Part shown: positions 1 through 5,845 of the stretch, piece by piece | Position numbering within the stretch: the first letter of the stretch is position 1 | How the letters are laid out: each line of letters starts with the position of its first letter | Source of the DNA: an uncultured Collinsella sp. | Lineage (GTDB): Bacteria > Actinomycetota > Coriobacteriia > Coriobacteriales > Coriobacteriaceae | DNA: 9,787 nucleotides | Direction of reading: 5' to 3' | Assembly (NCBI GenBank): GCA_902490245.1 | Contig: CABUDB010000042.1 | Coordinates: 1 to 9,787 of the forward strand | The notes under the pieces: model-generated | The model's input: only the letters and a program-made list of their open reading frames with translations | Databases searched by the model: none | What the model was told of the DNA's origin: nothing | Made by a program: the position numbers and the translations under genes

Positions 1-545
1 CCGACATCGTGTTCGACGGCGAGCCGGGCGGAAGCTTCTTGCAGTATCCTGGTGCGCTTGAGGTGGGCGTGGAGTTCTTCTCGCTTTCCAAGTCGTTTAA
101 CGTTACCGGTGCGCGTATCGGCTTTTTGGTCGGCCGCGAGGACGTGGTCTCTGCCTTTGCCAAGCTGCGCGGCCAGATCGACTTTGGTATGTTCTTCCCG
201 ATCCAGAAGGCTGCTATCGCCTGCCTGAACGGTCCGCGCGATGAGGTCGAGGCGCAGCGTCTGAAGTACCAGGAGCGCCGCGATGCCCTGTGCGACGGTC
301 TTGAGGGCTTGGGCTGGGAGCGTCCCAACGCGCATGGCTCTATGTTTGTGTGGGCCAAGCTTCCCGGTGGTCGCACCGATTCCATGGCGTTTTGCGAGGA
401 GCTTATGGAGAAGGCCGGCGTTGTGGTGACGCCGGGCGCGAGCTTTGGTCCTTCGGGCGAGGGGCATGTGCGCATGGCGCTGGTCCTGCCGCCCGACCAG
501 ATTGCTTTGGCTGTCGAGGCCATTCGCGAGGCGGGCCTGTATTAG
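1..545 (+). CDS. Class I/II PLP aminotransferase, C-terminal part (DAP aminotransferase-like)
   Basis: Partial gene: the frame is open to the left edge, so only the last ~180 residues are visible, and it ends in TAG. The fold-type I aminotransferase signature is clear. The motif SLSKSFNVTGARIGF carries the Schiff-base lysine (codon at 90-92) and the phosphate-binding arginine. The C-terminal GEGHVRMAL carries the arginine that binds the substrate carboxylate. The stretch GGSFLQYPGALEVGVEFFSL resembles the LL-diaminopimelate and N-acetyl-diaminopimelate aminotransferase groups more than classical AspC; this is recalled family similarity, not a search. A role in transaminating the ketopimelate intermediate of lysine synthesis is attractive because the remaining acetylase-branch genes lie a few kb away, but it is in a separate transcription unit. 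An aspartate or aromatic aminotransferase remains possible. Family confidence is high and substrate confidence low. Confidence 0.85.
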   Translation, partial: DIVFDGEPGGSFLQYPGALEVGVEFFSLSKSFNVTGARIGFLVGREDVVSAFAKLRGQIDFGMFFPIQKAAIACLNGPRDEVEAQRLKYQERRDALCDGLEGLGWERPNAHGSMFVWAKLPGGRTDSMAFCEELMEKAGVVVTPGASFGPSGEGHVRMALVLPPDQIALAVEAIREAGLY

Positions 546-547
546 AA

Positions 548-571
548 AGCTATTTCGGCTCGTCAATAGCT
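548..571 (+). other. Weak inverted repeat after the aminotransferase stop
   Basis: AGCTATT at 548-554 and AATAGCT at 565-571 form a 7-bp stem around a 10-nt loop, three bases after the stop codon. No T-run follows, so it is at best a weak terminator or an mRNA 3'-end stabilising hairpin. Confidence 0.25.
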
Positions 572-627
572 CGAAACCGATTTCGTGCAGTTATTTTACG
601 AATCCTGCAAATAATTTCGGTAAACGG

Positions 628-657
628 TCGATATTTGGCTGCGAATAGGAGCATAAT
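628..657 (+). promoter_or_regulatory. Candidate ldh promoter
   Basis: TCGATA at 628-633 and CATAAT at 652-657 are separated by 18 bp, giving 4/6 and 5/6 matches to the sigma-70-type hexamers. Predicted transcription start is near 664. If correct, the hairpin at 690-720 lies inside the ldh transcript. There is too little room after the hairpin (721-740) for another promoter ahead of the ldh ribosome site. Confidence 0.4.
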
Positions 658-672
658 CAAAGTCCCGATTGG

Positions 673-747
673 ATGTATTGGGATTACGGCAAGCCGCTCG
701 GGTCGTTCCCGGGCGGCTTGTTTGTGGAGAGAGATGGGAGTTTCTAA
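673..747 (+). CDS. Possible 24-codon leader ORF overlapping the ldh start
   Basis: An ATG at 673 opens a 24-codon frame that begins MYWDYG and ends in TAA at 745-747. The last A of that stop is the first base of the ldh ATG, giving the stop-start overlap TAATG. No good Shine-Dalgarno precedes it, but the predicted transcription start (~664) would leave only about 9 nt, so near-leaderless initiation is conceivable. The frame runs through the whole terminator-like hairpin at 690-720, so a translating ribosome would melt it. No homology is claimed. The frame may be fortuitous. Confidence 0.25.
   Translation: MYWDYGKPLGSFPGGLFVERDGSF
690..723 (+). terminator. Strong terminator-like hairpin in the ldh leader
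   Basis: CAAGCCGC (690-697) pairs perfectly with GCGGCTTG (713-720). The stem continues inwards through one U-G pair and four Watson-Crick pairs (699-702 with 708-711), giving 13 bp around the loop TCGTT. TTT then GT follow, so the tract is short. It could terminate readthrough from the aminotransferase or act as an attenuator of ldh, since it ends only 26 nt before the ldh ATG. The opposite strand has no U-run after the stem, so it reads as a + strand element. Confidence 0.6.
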
Positions 748-1697
748 TGGTTAACGAGAAGAAGGTCGCTATTGTCGGCTGCGGTTTCGTCGGTTCGTCT
801 TCGGCGTTCGCGTTGATGCAGAGCGGTCTGTTCTCCGAGATGGTCCTCATCGACGTGGACAAGAACCGCGCCGAGGGTGAGGCTCTGGATATCGCGCACG
901 GCATGACGTTTGCCGAGCCGATGAAGATCTACGCCGGCGATTATTCCGATGTCGCCGACGCTGCCATGATCGTCGTCACCGCTGGCGCTGCCCAGAAGCC
1001 CGGTGAGACCCGCCTGGACCTGGTCAACAAGAACGTCAGCATCTTTAAGTCCATTATTCCCGAGATTAAGAAGTCTGGCTTCGACGGCATTCTACTCATC
1101 GTCTCCAACCCGGTTGACGTTCTGACCTACGCCGCCATCAAGATGTCCGGCCTTCCTGAGGGCCATGTCATCGGTTCGGGCACTGTACTCGACACCGGCC
1201 GTCTGCAGCAGATGCTCGGCGCCCACGTCGAGGTCGACCCGCGCGATGTCCAGGCCTACGTCATGGGCGAGCACGGCGATTCTGAGTTTGTCGCTTGGTC
1301 CAGCGCTCAGGTTGCCGGCGTGCCGCTGAACACCTTCTGCGAGCTTCACGGCCATCTGGAGCACGAAGCTGCCGAGAAGCGCATCGCCGAGGACGTCAAG
1401 AACTCCGCTTACACCATCATCGAGAAGAAGCACGCCACCTACTACGGTGTCGCCATGGCCGTCAAGCGCATCTGCACCGCCGTCATGCGCGATGAGCAGA
1501 CCGTTCTGCCCGTCTCCTCGCTCATGGTGGGCGAGTATGGCCTGTCCGATCTTGCTATCTCCATGCCGACCGTCGTTGGTCGCGACGGCGTCGTCTGCCG
1601 CGTCCCCGTGCCGCTGAACGATGACGAGCAACATGAGCTCACCGCCTCCGCCAAGGCCCTCAAGGGCATCATCGACAGCGTCGACTTCTCCTGCTAA
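747..1697 (+). CDS. ldh: L-lactate dehydrogenase
   Basis: A 316-residue protein, the usual length for the family, that reduces pyruvate to L-lactate with NADH (EC 1.1.1.27) and regenerates cytosolic NAD+ during fermentation. The start at 747 is chosen because GGGAG lies 6 nt upstream and the Rossmann strand begins at once. An in-frame upstream extension to 669 would read through the leader hairpin and adds nothing family-like. Visible motifs: GCGFVG dinucleotide-binding loop (11-16), the NAD-ribose Asp36, and the specificity loop AAQKPGETR with Gln83 (marks lactate rather than malate dehydrogenase) and Arg89. Also present are SNPVDV (120-125), substrate-binding Arg152 in LDTGR, and catalytic His176 in GEHGDSE. 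Positions equivalent to the fructose-1,6-bisphosphate ligands Arg173 and His188 of allosteric bacterial enzymes are Gln154 and Gln169, so FBP activation may be lost. It is a monocistronic unit closed by the terminator at 1729-1764. Confidence 0.96.
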   Translation: MVNEKKVAIVGCGFVGSSSAFALMQSGLFSEMVLIDVDKNRAEGEALDIAHGMTFAEPMKIYAGDYSDVADAAMIVVTAGAAQKPGETRLDLVNKNVSIFKSIIPEIKKSGFDGILLIVSNPVDVLTYAAIKMSGLPEGHVIGSGTVLDTGRLQQMLGAHVEVDPRDVQAYVMGEHGDSEFVAWSSAQVAGVPLNTFCELHGHLEHEAAEKRIAEDVKNSAYTIIEKKHATYYGVAMAVKRICTAVMRDEQTVLPVSSLMVGEYGLSDLAISMPTVVGRDGVVCRVPVPLNDDEQHELTASAKALKGIIDSVDFSC

Positions 1698-1728
1698 ATC
1701 AAGCTCTTTTGGGCAACAGGCTACAATG

Positions 1729-1764
1729 AAAGGCGTCCGGGCCACACGGTCCGGACGCCTTTTT
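1729..1764 (+). terminator. Rho-independent terminator of ldh
   Basis: AAAGGCGTCCGG (1729-1740) pairs with CCGGACGCCTTT (1751-1762). The inner bases GCC/GGT extend the stem to 15 bp around the loop ACAC, and a run of five T's ends at 1764. It lies 31 nt after the ldh stop and is a textbook intrinsic terminator. Confidence 0.93.
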
Positions 1765-1824
1765 GGTGCAAGGGGGTCAGGTTACTTTGGACCATCCCAA
1801 TGCGCCATAGTTGATGGGAGGGCC

Positions 1825-2985
1825 ATGTCGGATTCGCCTAATTTTTTGACCTATGCCCAGACGGCGTTTTATCCGTTTGAGGAGCAGCCGTTCTGTGCGG
1901 TGGATAGCCTGGTCTTTGCGTGGTTGTCCTATTTGCGTTTGCCGGGTGATATGGCGGAGCTGACGAACTGGCAGGGCCTAGACGTACGCGAGTTGCTGCG
2001 TGCCGAGTGCTACCGGGACATGATTGGTGACTTGTGGGACCCAGAGGGGAGCAGGGCCTTGTTGGAGGCCGTGGCAGCAAGCCCTCGCTACCGTGGCGTG
2101 CACGTTTGCGGCTATCGTGCCGTGAGCGATGTGGTGGCGACGGAGCAGTTTGCAGCCATGGCGTTCCGGTTTCCGGCGGGGTTTAGTTATCTCTCCTTCC
2201 GGGGGACCGACAGCACGATTGTGGGCTGGAAAGAGGACTTTAACATGGCGTTCCGGTGTCCTGTGCCGGCCCAGGAATCCGCGGCGCGTTATGTGGACGA
2301 GGCGGCGGACGCGATTGACGGGCCGCTTTTGTGCGGAGGTCATTCCAAGGGCGGAAACCTTGCGGTGTACGGTGCGGCGATGTGCTCCGATGTCGCCCGT
2401 GGGCGAATCGAACGGGCGTATTCCCATGATGGTCCGGGCTTCGTCGAGGAGTTTCTGAGCGGCAGCGCCTTTGCCGATCTTTCCGGTCGAATCGACAAGA
2501 CGCTACCTCGGTCGTCGATCTTTGGCATGATGTTCGAGACACAGGAGGACTATGCCATCGTTGAGAGCACCGAGTTCAGCCTGCTGCAGCATAATCCCTT
2601 TAGCTGGGTGGTTGATGGTCGCGACTTCGTGTACTGTGAGCGCCTGTCCGCCGGTGCTCGATACGTTGATGGCTCCATTCGCGAGATGCTGCTTGCAGTG
2701 TCACCTAGCGAGCGCGAGCGTTTTGTAGATGCGTTGTTCTCCGTGTTTGAAGCTACGGGTGCTGAGCGGTTTGCGGATATCGCCGGGAATCTGCGCGAGA
2801 GCCTGCCCGTGATGCTCCAGGCTGCGCAAGGCTTTGACGAGGATACGCGACGCTTTGTCTCGCAGACCATCGTGGCAATCCTTAAATGCGCACTGCTGCC
2901 CAAACGACCCCAGATCGACATGCCCGCTGCCGGCAAGAGTTTGGCAGAACAGCTCGAGGCTTGGCAGTCCGAGCTCCTGCACTAA
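1825..2985 (+). CDS. DUF2974/Mbeg1-like alpha/beta-hydrolase family protein
   Basis: A 386-residue protein with no signal peptide or membrane segment visible. The start at 1825 is chosen because GGGAGG at 1816-1821 precedes it closely and it lies after the ldh terminator; the open frame further upstream only overlaps ldh. The central part shows the lipase-like layout of the DUF2974 (Mbeg1-like) family: strand and loop LSFRGTDS (123-130), then a GWKEDFNMAF segment (134-143). The nucleophile elbow GGHSKGGNLAVYG (171-183) has Ser174 as the expected nucleophile. HDGPGF lies at 201-206, and LLQHNPF (253-259) holds a candidate catalytic His256. The C-terminal ~120 residues are predicted mostly helical. 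Hydrolase chemistry is inferred from the elbow; the substrate is unknown. It sits alone between two terminator-bounded genes, so the neighbours say little about its role. Confidence 0.85.
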   Translation: MSDSPNFLTYAQTAFYPFEEQPFCAVDSLVFAWLSYLRLPGDMAELTNWQGLDVRELLRAECYRDMIGDLWDPEGSRALLEAVAASPRYRGVHVCGYRAVSDVVATEQFAAMAFRFPAGFSYLSFRGTDSTIVGWKEDFNMAFRCPVPAQESAARYVDEAADAIDGPLLCGGHSKGGNLAVYGAAMCSDVARGRIERAYSHDGPGFVEEFLSGSAFADLSGRIDKTLPRSSIFGMMFETQEDYAIVESTEFSLLQHNPFSWVVDGRDFVYCERLSAGARYVDGSIREMLLAVSPSERERFVDALFSVFEATGAERFADIAGNLRESLPVMLQAAQGFDEDTRRFVSQTIVAILKCALLPKRPQIDMPAAGKSLAEQLEAWQSELLH

Positions 2986-3007
2986 CCATTGGTGCAAAGC
3001 AACCTGT

Positions 3008-3039
3008 CCCCGATGCATCAAGCTTCGATGCGCCTGGGG
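3008..3039 (+). other. Weak hairpin between the hydrolase and ndpA
   Basis: CCCC (3008-3011) and GCATC (3015-3019) can pair with GGGG (3036-3039) and GATGC (3027-3031) around a 7-nt loop, with a small internal loop. No T-run follows. It is the only terminator-like structure after the DUF2974 gene and is weak. Confidence 0.25.
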
Positions 3040-3052
3040 CGGGCTCGACCGC

Positions 3053-3058
3053 TATACT
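3053..3058 (+). promoter_or_regulatory. Candidate -10 box for ndpA
   Basis: TATACT matches TATAAT at five of six positions and would start transcription near 3065, about 30 nt before the chosen ATG. No convincing -35 hexamer is seen 16-18 bp upstream. Confidence 0.3.
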
Positions 3059-3096
3059 GGTTCGTGCCGAAATCGATCTAGAACGGAATGCCGTAT

Positions 3097-4101
3097 ATGA
3101 AAATCAATCACGCGATTCTGCATATCCTGGACTTTGACTCTGCCGTCAACGTCATGAGCCAACGCGAGCTCGATATCGAGAGCCGTACCGTGCGCAACTT
3201 CGTGACCACGCATCTGCGCCGCGCACGTACCTCGGCTGACAATAAACGCGCCACGTTTGCCGAGAACTCTGCGTTTGGCGGCGAGCTCAAGGGTTATTTC
3301 TTTGGCGAGCGCGAGTTCGTGGACCTGTCGCAGCAGATTGCGGAGTTTATCTCCTCCGAGCTCACCAAAGCCGAGAAAGCCGAGTCCACCGACGTGCTCG
3401 TGGCTGATTTTGACGACGATGAGGATGCCCGCTGGTTTGCCGTGATGCTGCTGGGCTCCAAGCAGGCTTTTATGCACGAAGTGGGCCGCGAGGAGGGGGA
3501 GGTGCGCAACGACATCGCGCGCCACTACGCCATTCTGCCGAACCCCTCGCAAAAGGTGCCGAGCTATGCTATCGTGCGCGCGAGTACCATGGAGATCGGC
3601 TACGTAGACAAGAGGCGCAAGATTGCCGGCGAAGACCGCATGCTCATTCCCGATGGCCTGCTGCAGTGCGACACGGGCGTATCTGGCAAGGAGGTCATCG
3701 ACACCGTGACGCGTGTGGTCGAGGAAGTCGCCGAGGAGCACGGCGCCAACACGGCCGTGGCGCTCGCCAAGGTTAAGGCCGCTGTGGCCGAGAAGGTCGA
3801 GGATGACGAGGAGCTTCCGCCTTGGGATATCGTCGATGAGGTCTTTGAGGACGAACCGGTCATCAAGGAAAGTGTGCGCGCGGCACTGACCGAGGAGAAG
3901 GTTCCCGAGCGCGTTCCCGTGGAGCGCAAGCAGGTCGAGCGCGCGGCGGTGCGCAATCATAAGATTCGTACCGATACGGGTATCGAGATCAGCTTCCCGG
4001 CCGAGATGGGTTCGAACTCCGAGTACATCGAGTTTGTCAACGAGCCCAACGGCCTCATCTCCATCGAGCTCAAGAATATCGGCAGCATCGAGAATCGATG
4101 A
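3097..4101 (+). CDS. 37-kDa nucleoid-associated protein (NdpA/YejK family)
   Basis: A 334-residue protein of the 37-kDa nucleoid-associated family, cytoplasmic DNA-associated proteins of poorly known function first described as YejK/NdpA in E. coli. The N-terminus KINHAILHILDF is the family's characteristic opening. It is followed by a segment ending in FFGEREF, then a beta-rich central domain (HYAILPNPSQKVPSYAIVRA). A very charged Glu/Lys/Arg-rich stretch lies around residues 205-285, and the C-terminal domain contains ISFPAEMGSN. ATG 3097 is preferred because homologues begin at MKINHA, with ACGGA about 9 nt upstream; ATG 3088 would add three residues (MPY) and cannot be excluded. It is transcribed alone and closed by the terminator at 4129-4166. 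In other genomes the family occurs both on chromosomes and on mobile DNA; nothing here indicates mobility. A chromosome-organisation role is inferred from family name only. Confidence 0.88.
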   Translation: MKINHAILHILDFDSAVNVMSQRELDIESRTVRNFVTTHLRRARTSADNKRATFAENSAFGGELKGYFFGEREFVDLSQQIAEFISSELTKAEKAESTDVLVADFDDDEDARWFAVMLLGSKQAFMHEVGREEGEVRNDIARHYAILPNPSQKVPSYAIVRASTMEIGYVDKRRKIAGEDRMLIPDGLLQCDTGVSGKEVIDTVTRVVEEVAEEHGANTAVALAKVKAAVAEKVEDDEELPPWDIVDEVFEDEPVIKESVRAALTEEKVPERVPVERKQVERAAVRNHKIRTDTGIEISFPAEMGSNSEYIEFVNEPNGLISIELKNIGSIENR

Positions 4102-4128
4102 GTTGCGTTACGCCTGCAGCGAGAAAGC

Positions 4129-4166
4129 GAAGGCCGAAGCTCCTTGGGGCCTCGGCCTTCTTGTTT
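4129..4166 (+). terminator. Rho-independent terminator of ndpA
   Basis: GAAGGCCGA (4129-4137) pairs perfectly with TCGGCCTTC (4152-4160). A few inner pairs bring the stem to about 14 bp with one mismatch. TTGTTT follows on the + strand, 27 nt after the ndpA stop. Confidence 0.85.
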
Positions 4167-4205
4167 AGGGATGAATTGCCCCGCAGGTTGAGCATAAGTC
4201 AGCGA

Positions 4206-4303
4206 AAACGCCCCAGAGCGAGCAAGGTGACGTGAAAGAGGAGGGCATTGACCTTTAGGTCATGCCCGACGATTGAACGTCAGATTGCCGCTCTGGGGCG
4301 TTT
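4206..4303. repeat. 98-nt nested inverted repeat forming a long rod-like hairpin
   Basis: Outer arms AAACGCCCCAGAGC (4206-4219) and GCTCTGGGGCGTTT (4290-4303) are perfect 14-bp complements. Nested inside, in register, are GCAA (4222-4225)/TTGC (4285-4288), TGACGT (4228-4233)/ACGTCA (4277-4282), GGGCAT (4243-4248)/ATGCCC (4262-4267) and GACC (4250-4253)/GGTC (4258-4261). The terminal loop is TTTA. This makes 34 pairs, with one symmetric 9/9 purine-rich internal loop (4234-4242 and 4268-4276). It lies between convergent genes. Read on the - strand the outer stem is followed by TTTT, so it may serve as the dap-operon terminator; a small RNA or a MITE-like palindromic repeat are alternatives. CAGCG occurs at both flanks (4200-4204 and 4305-4309), a possible but short target duplication. 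Confidence 0.8.
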
Positions 4304-4316
4304 GCAGCGTCGACCT

Positions 4317-4344
4317 GTTACGCGGTTTGTCAAAACCGCGTAAC
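4317..4344 (-). terminator. Perfect 12-bp palindrome abutting the dapH stop
   Basis: GTTACGCGGTTT (4317-4328) and AAACCGCGTAAC (4333-4344) form a 12-bp stem with a 4-nt loop, ending one base from the dapH stop codon. No U-run follows on the - strand, so it may be an mRNA 3'-end stabiliser or part of a Rho-dependent end rather than an intrinsic terminator. Confidence 0.5.
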
Positions 4345-4345
4345 C

Positions 4346-5065
4346 CTACAGCTGGCGCAGGCCTTCCTCGAGACCGGTCTTGCTGTCGGTCTTCTCATCG
4401 CGCATCTTGATGACGCGGGCGGGGACACCTGCCACGACGGCGCCGGCGGGGACGTCCTCGACGCACACGGCGCCGGCGGCAACGACAGCACCCTTGCCCA
4501 CGCGCGCGCCCTCCAGGACCACAGCATTGGCGCCGATCATGACGTCGTCCTCGATGATGACGGGCGTGGCGCTGGCGGGCTCCACAACGCCTGCCAGTAC
4601 GGTGCCGGCGCCGATGTGGCAGTTCTTGCCCACGGTGGCGCGGCCGCCCAGCACGGCGCCCATGTCAATCATGGAGCCTTCGCCGATAACGGAGCCGATG
4701 TTGATGATGGCGCCCATCATGATGACGGCGCGGTCGCCGATCTCGACGCGGTCGCGGATGATCGCGCCCGGCTCAATGCGGGCATTGATGCCCTTAAGGT
4801 CGAGCATGGGGACGGCGGAGTTGCGGCAGTCATTCTCGACGTCGTAGTAGTCGATGGAGTCGGCATTGGCATCGAGGATGGCCTTGAGCTCTTCCCAGTC
4901 GCCAAAGACGGTCTTGCCACGACGGCCGCCGTAGACGTGTGCATTGCCCCACTGGACCTTCATGCCCGGCTTCTCGCGCACGTACAGCTTGACGGGCGTC
5001 TTTTTGGGCGCGGTGGCGATGTAGTTGATAATCTCCTGTGCATCCATCTCGGCTGCGTTGCTCAT
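4346..5065 (-). CDS. dapH: Tetrahydrodipicolinate N-acetyltransferase
   Basis: A 239-residue protein matching the length and layout of DapH (EC 2.3.1.89). It acetylates L-2,3,4,5-tetrahydrodipicolinate with acetyl-CoA, committing lysine synthesis to the acetylase branch. An N-terminal alpha/beta domain (about 1-90) leads into a left-handed parallel beta-helix of hexapeptide repeats (about 91-212). Visible repeats include [59 protein letters not shown], and the closing turn [10 protein letters not shown]. The loop [14 protein letters not shown] (161-174) is typical of DapH and differs from the succinyl-transferring DapD. AAGGAG lies 9 nt before the ATG. It is the last gene of the operon, 39 nt after dapB. 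The start is well supported. Trimeric assembly is expected from the family. Confidence 0.95.
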   Translation of the reverse strand: MSNAAEMDAQEIINYIATAPKKTPVKLYVREKPGMKVQWGNAHVYGGRRGKTVFGDWEELKAILDANADSIDYYDVENDCRNSAVPMLDLKGINARIEPGAIIRDRVEIGDRAVIMMGAIINIGSVIGEGSMIDMGAVLGGRATVGKNCHIGAGTVLAGVVEPASATPVIIEDDVMIGANAVVLEGARVGKGAVVAAGAVCVEDVPAGAVVAGVPARVIKMRDEKTDSKTGLEEGLRQL

Positions 5066-5104
5066 ATGCTGTTTCTCCTTTGCGTGGATACGGTTGATAC
5101 CTGG

Positions 5105-5845
5105 TTAGACAAACATGACCTGGTCGAAGGTGTAGAAGCCGGAGTCGCGGGTGACGAGCTTCTGGGCGGCGGCCAGGGCGCCGTTGACGAAGATCTGGCG
5201 GCTCGTGGCACGGTGCGTGAGCGTGACCTCCTCGTCCTGGCCAAAGAAGCTCACCTCGTGCACGCCGGCGACGGTGCCGCCGCGCAGCGAGTGCATACCG
5301 ATCTCCTTGGGGTCGCGCGCGCCGCACATGCCCTCGCGTCCGTAGACGGGGTGGTAGCCTGCCTCGGGCTCGGCCTCGACTACGGCATCGAGCAGCAGCT
5401 TGGCGGTGCCGCTGGGGGCGTCGACCTTTTGGTTGTGGTGCGTCTCGACAATCTCGCAGTCAAAGCCGGGCAGCTCGCGCGTGGCCTGGGCAACCAGATG
5501 GCGCAGGGCGGCGATGCCGATGGAGTAATTGCCCGAGTGCATGACACGGGTGTTCTGTCCCAGCTCGCGCAAGCGATCCATCTGCTCAGGCGAATAGCCC
5601 GTGGTGCCGGAGACGAGTGCCGCGCCCGTGCGCTCGACATAGGCGACAACGGCGTCAAAGGTCGCGACGTTCGAGAAGTCGATAATCACATCGGCAGCCG
5701 GTGCGTTCTCGAGCTCGCTCAAATCGAAGCCAATCTGGGCCACGATATCAAAGACGGGCTGCCCGGCGGCGTCGACAACGCCCTCGGCGGTGGTGCGGAT
5801 GAGCGAGCCCATACGACCCGTTCCCATAATGACGGTCTTAATCAA
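5105..5845 (-). CDS. dapB: 4-hydroxy-tetrahydrodipicolinate reductase, TTG start
   Basis: A 246-residue enzyme (EC 1.17.1.8) that reduces the DapA product to tetrahydrodipicolinate with NAD(P)H. It is shorter than E. coli DapB (273) but normal for the compact Gram-positive type. Motifs: nucleotide loop MGTGRMG (7-13), SGTTGY (79-84), and the signature HHNQKVDAPSGTA (136-148) with the catalytic His pair and Lys140. The start is TTG at 5845-5843. The next in-frame ATG is codon 7 and would delete the first beta-strand of the Rossmann fold, while GGGAG lies about 9 nt upstream of the TTG inside the dapA coding region. The start overlaps the dapA stop by 8 nt, implying translational coupling. DapA and DapB catalyse consecutive steps. 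Confidence 0.95.
   Translation of the reverse strand: MIKTVIMGTGRMGSLIRTTAEGVVDAAGQPVFDIVAQIGFDLSELENAPAADVIIDFSNVATFDAVVAYVERTGAALVSGTTGYSPEQMDRLRELGQNTRVMHSGNYSIGIAALRHLVAQATRELPGFDCEIVETHHNQKVDAPSGTAKLLLDAVVEAEPEAGYHPVYGREGMCGARDPKEIGMHSLRGGTVAGVHEVSFFGQDEEVTLTHRATSRQIFVNGALAAAQKLVTRDSGFYTFDQVMFV

Noticed and set aside
669..746. N-terminal extension of ldh from 669
   Set aside because: The extension reads through the leader hairpin, has no family similarity, and a good GGGAG site precedes the ATG at 747.
1092..1745. 217-codon open frame on the - strand opposite ldh
   Set aside because: It is antisense to an unmistakable lactate dehydrogenase and runs into the ldh terminator.
1621..1824. 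N-terminal extension of the DUF2974 gene back into ldh
   Set aside because: It would overlap ldh and cross its strong terminator. ATG 1825 has its own GGGAGG site.
3052..3960. 302-codon open frame on the - strand opposite ndpA
   Set aside because: The + strand encodes a clear NdpA-family protein there. The antisense product is low-complexity and rich in Leu, His and Arg without family features.
4200..4309. Definite mobile element call for the nested inverted repeat
   Set aside because: No transposase is present, the flanking CAGCG repeat is only 5 bp and is also found at 4116-4120, and copy number elsewhere is unknown. It is kept only as a structured repeat.
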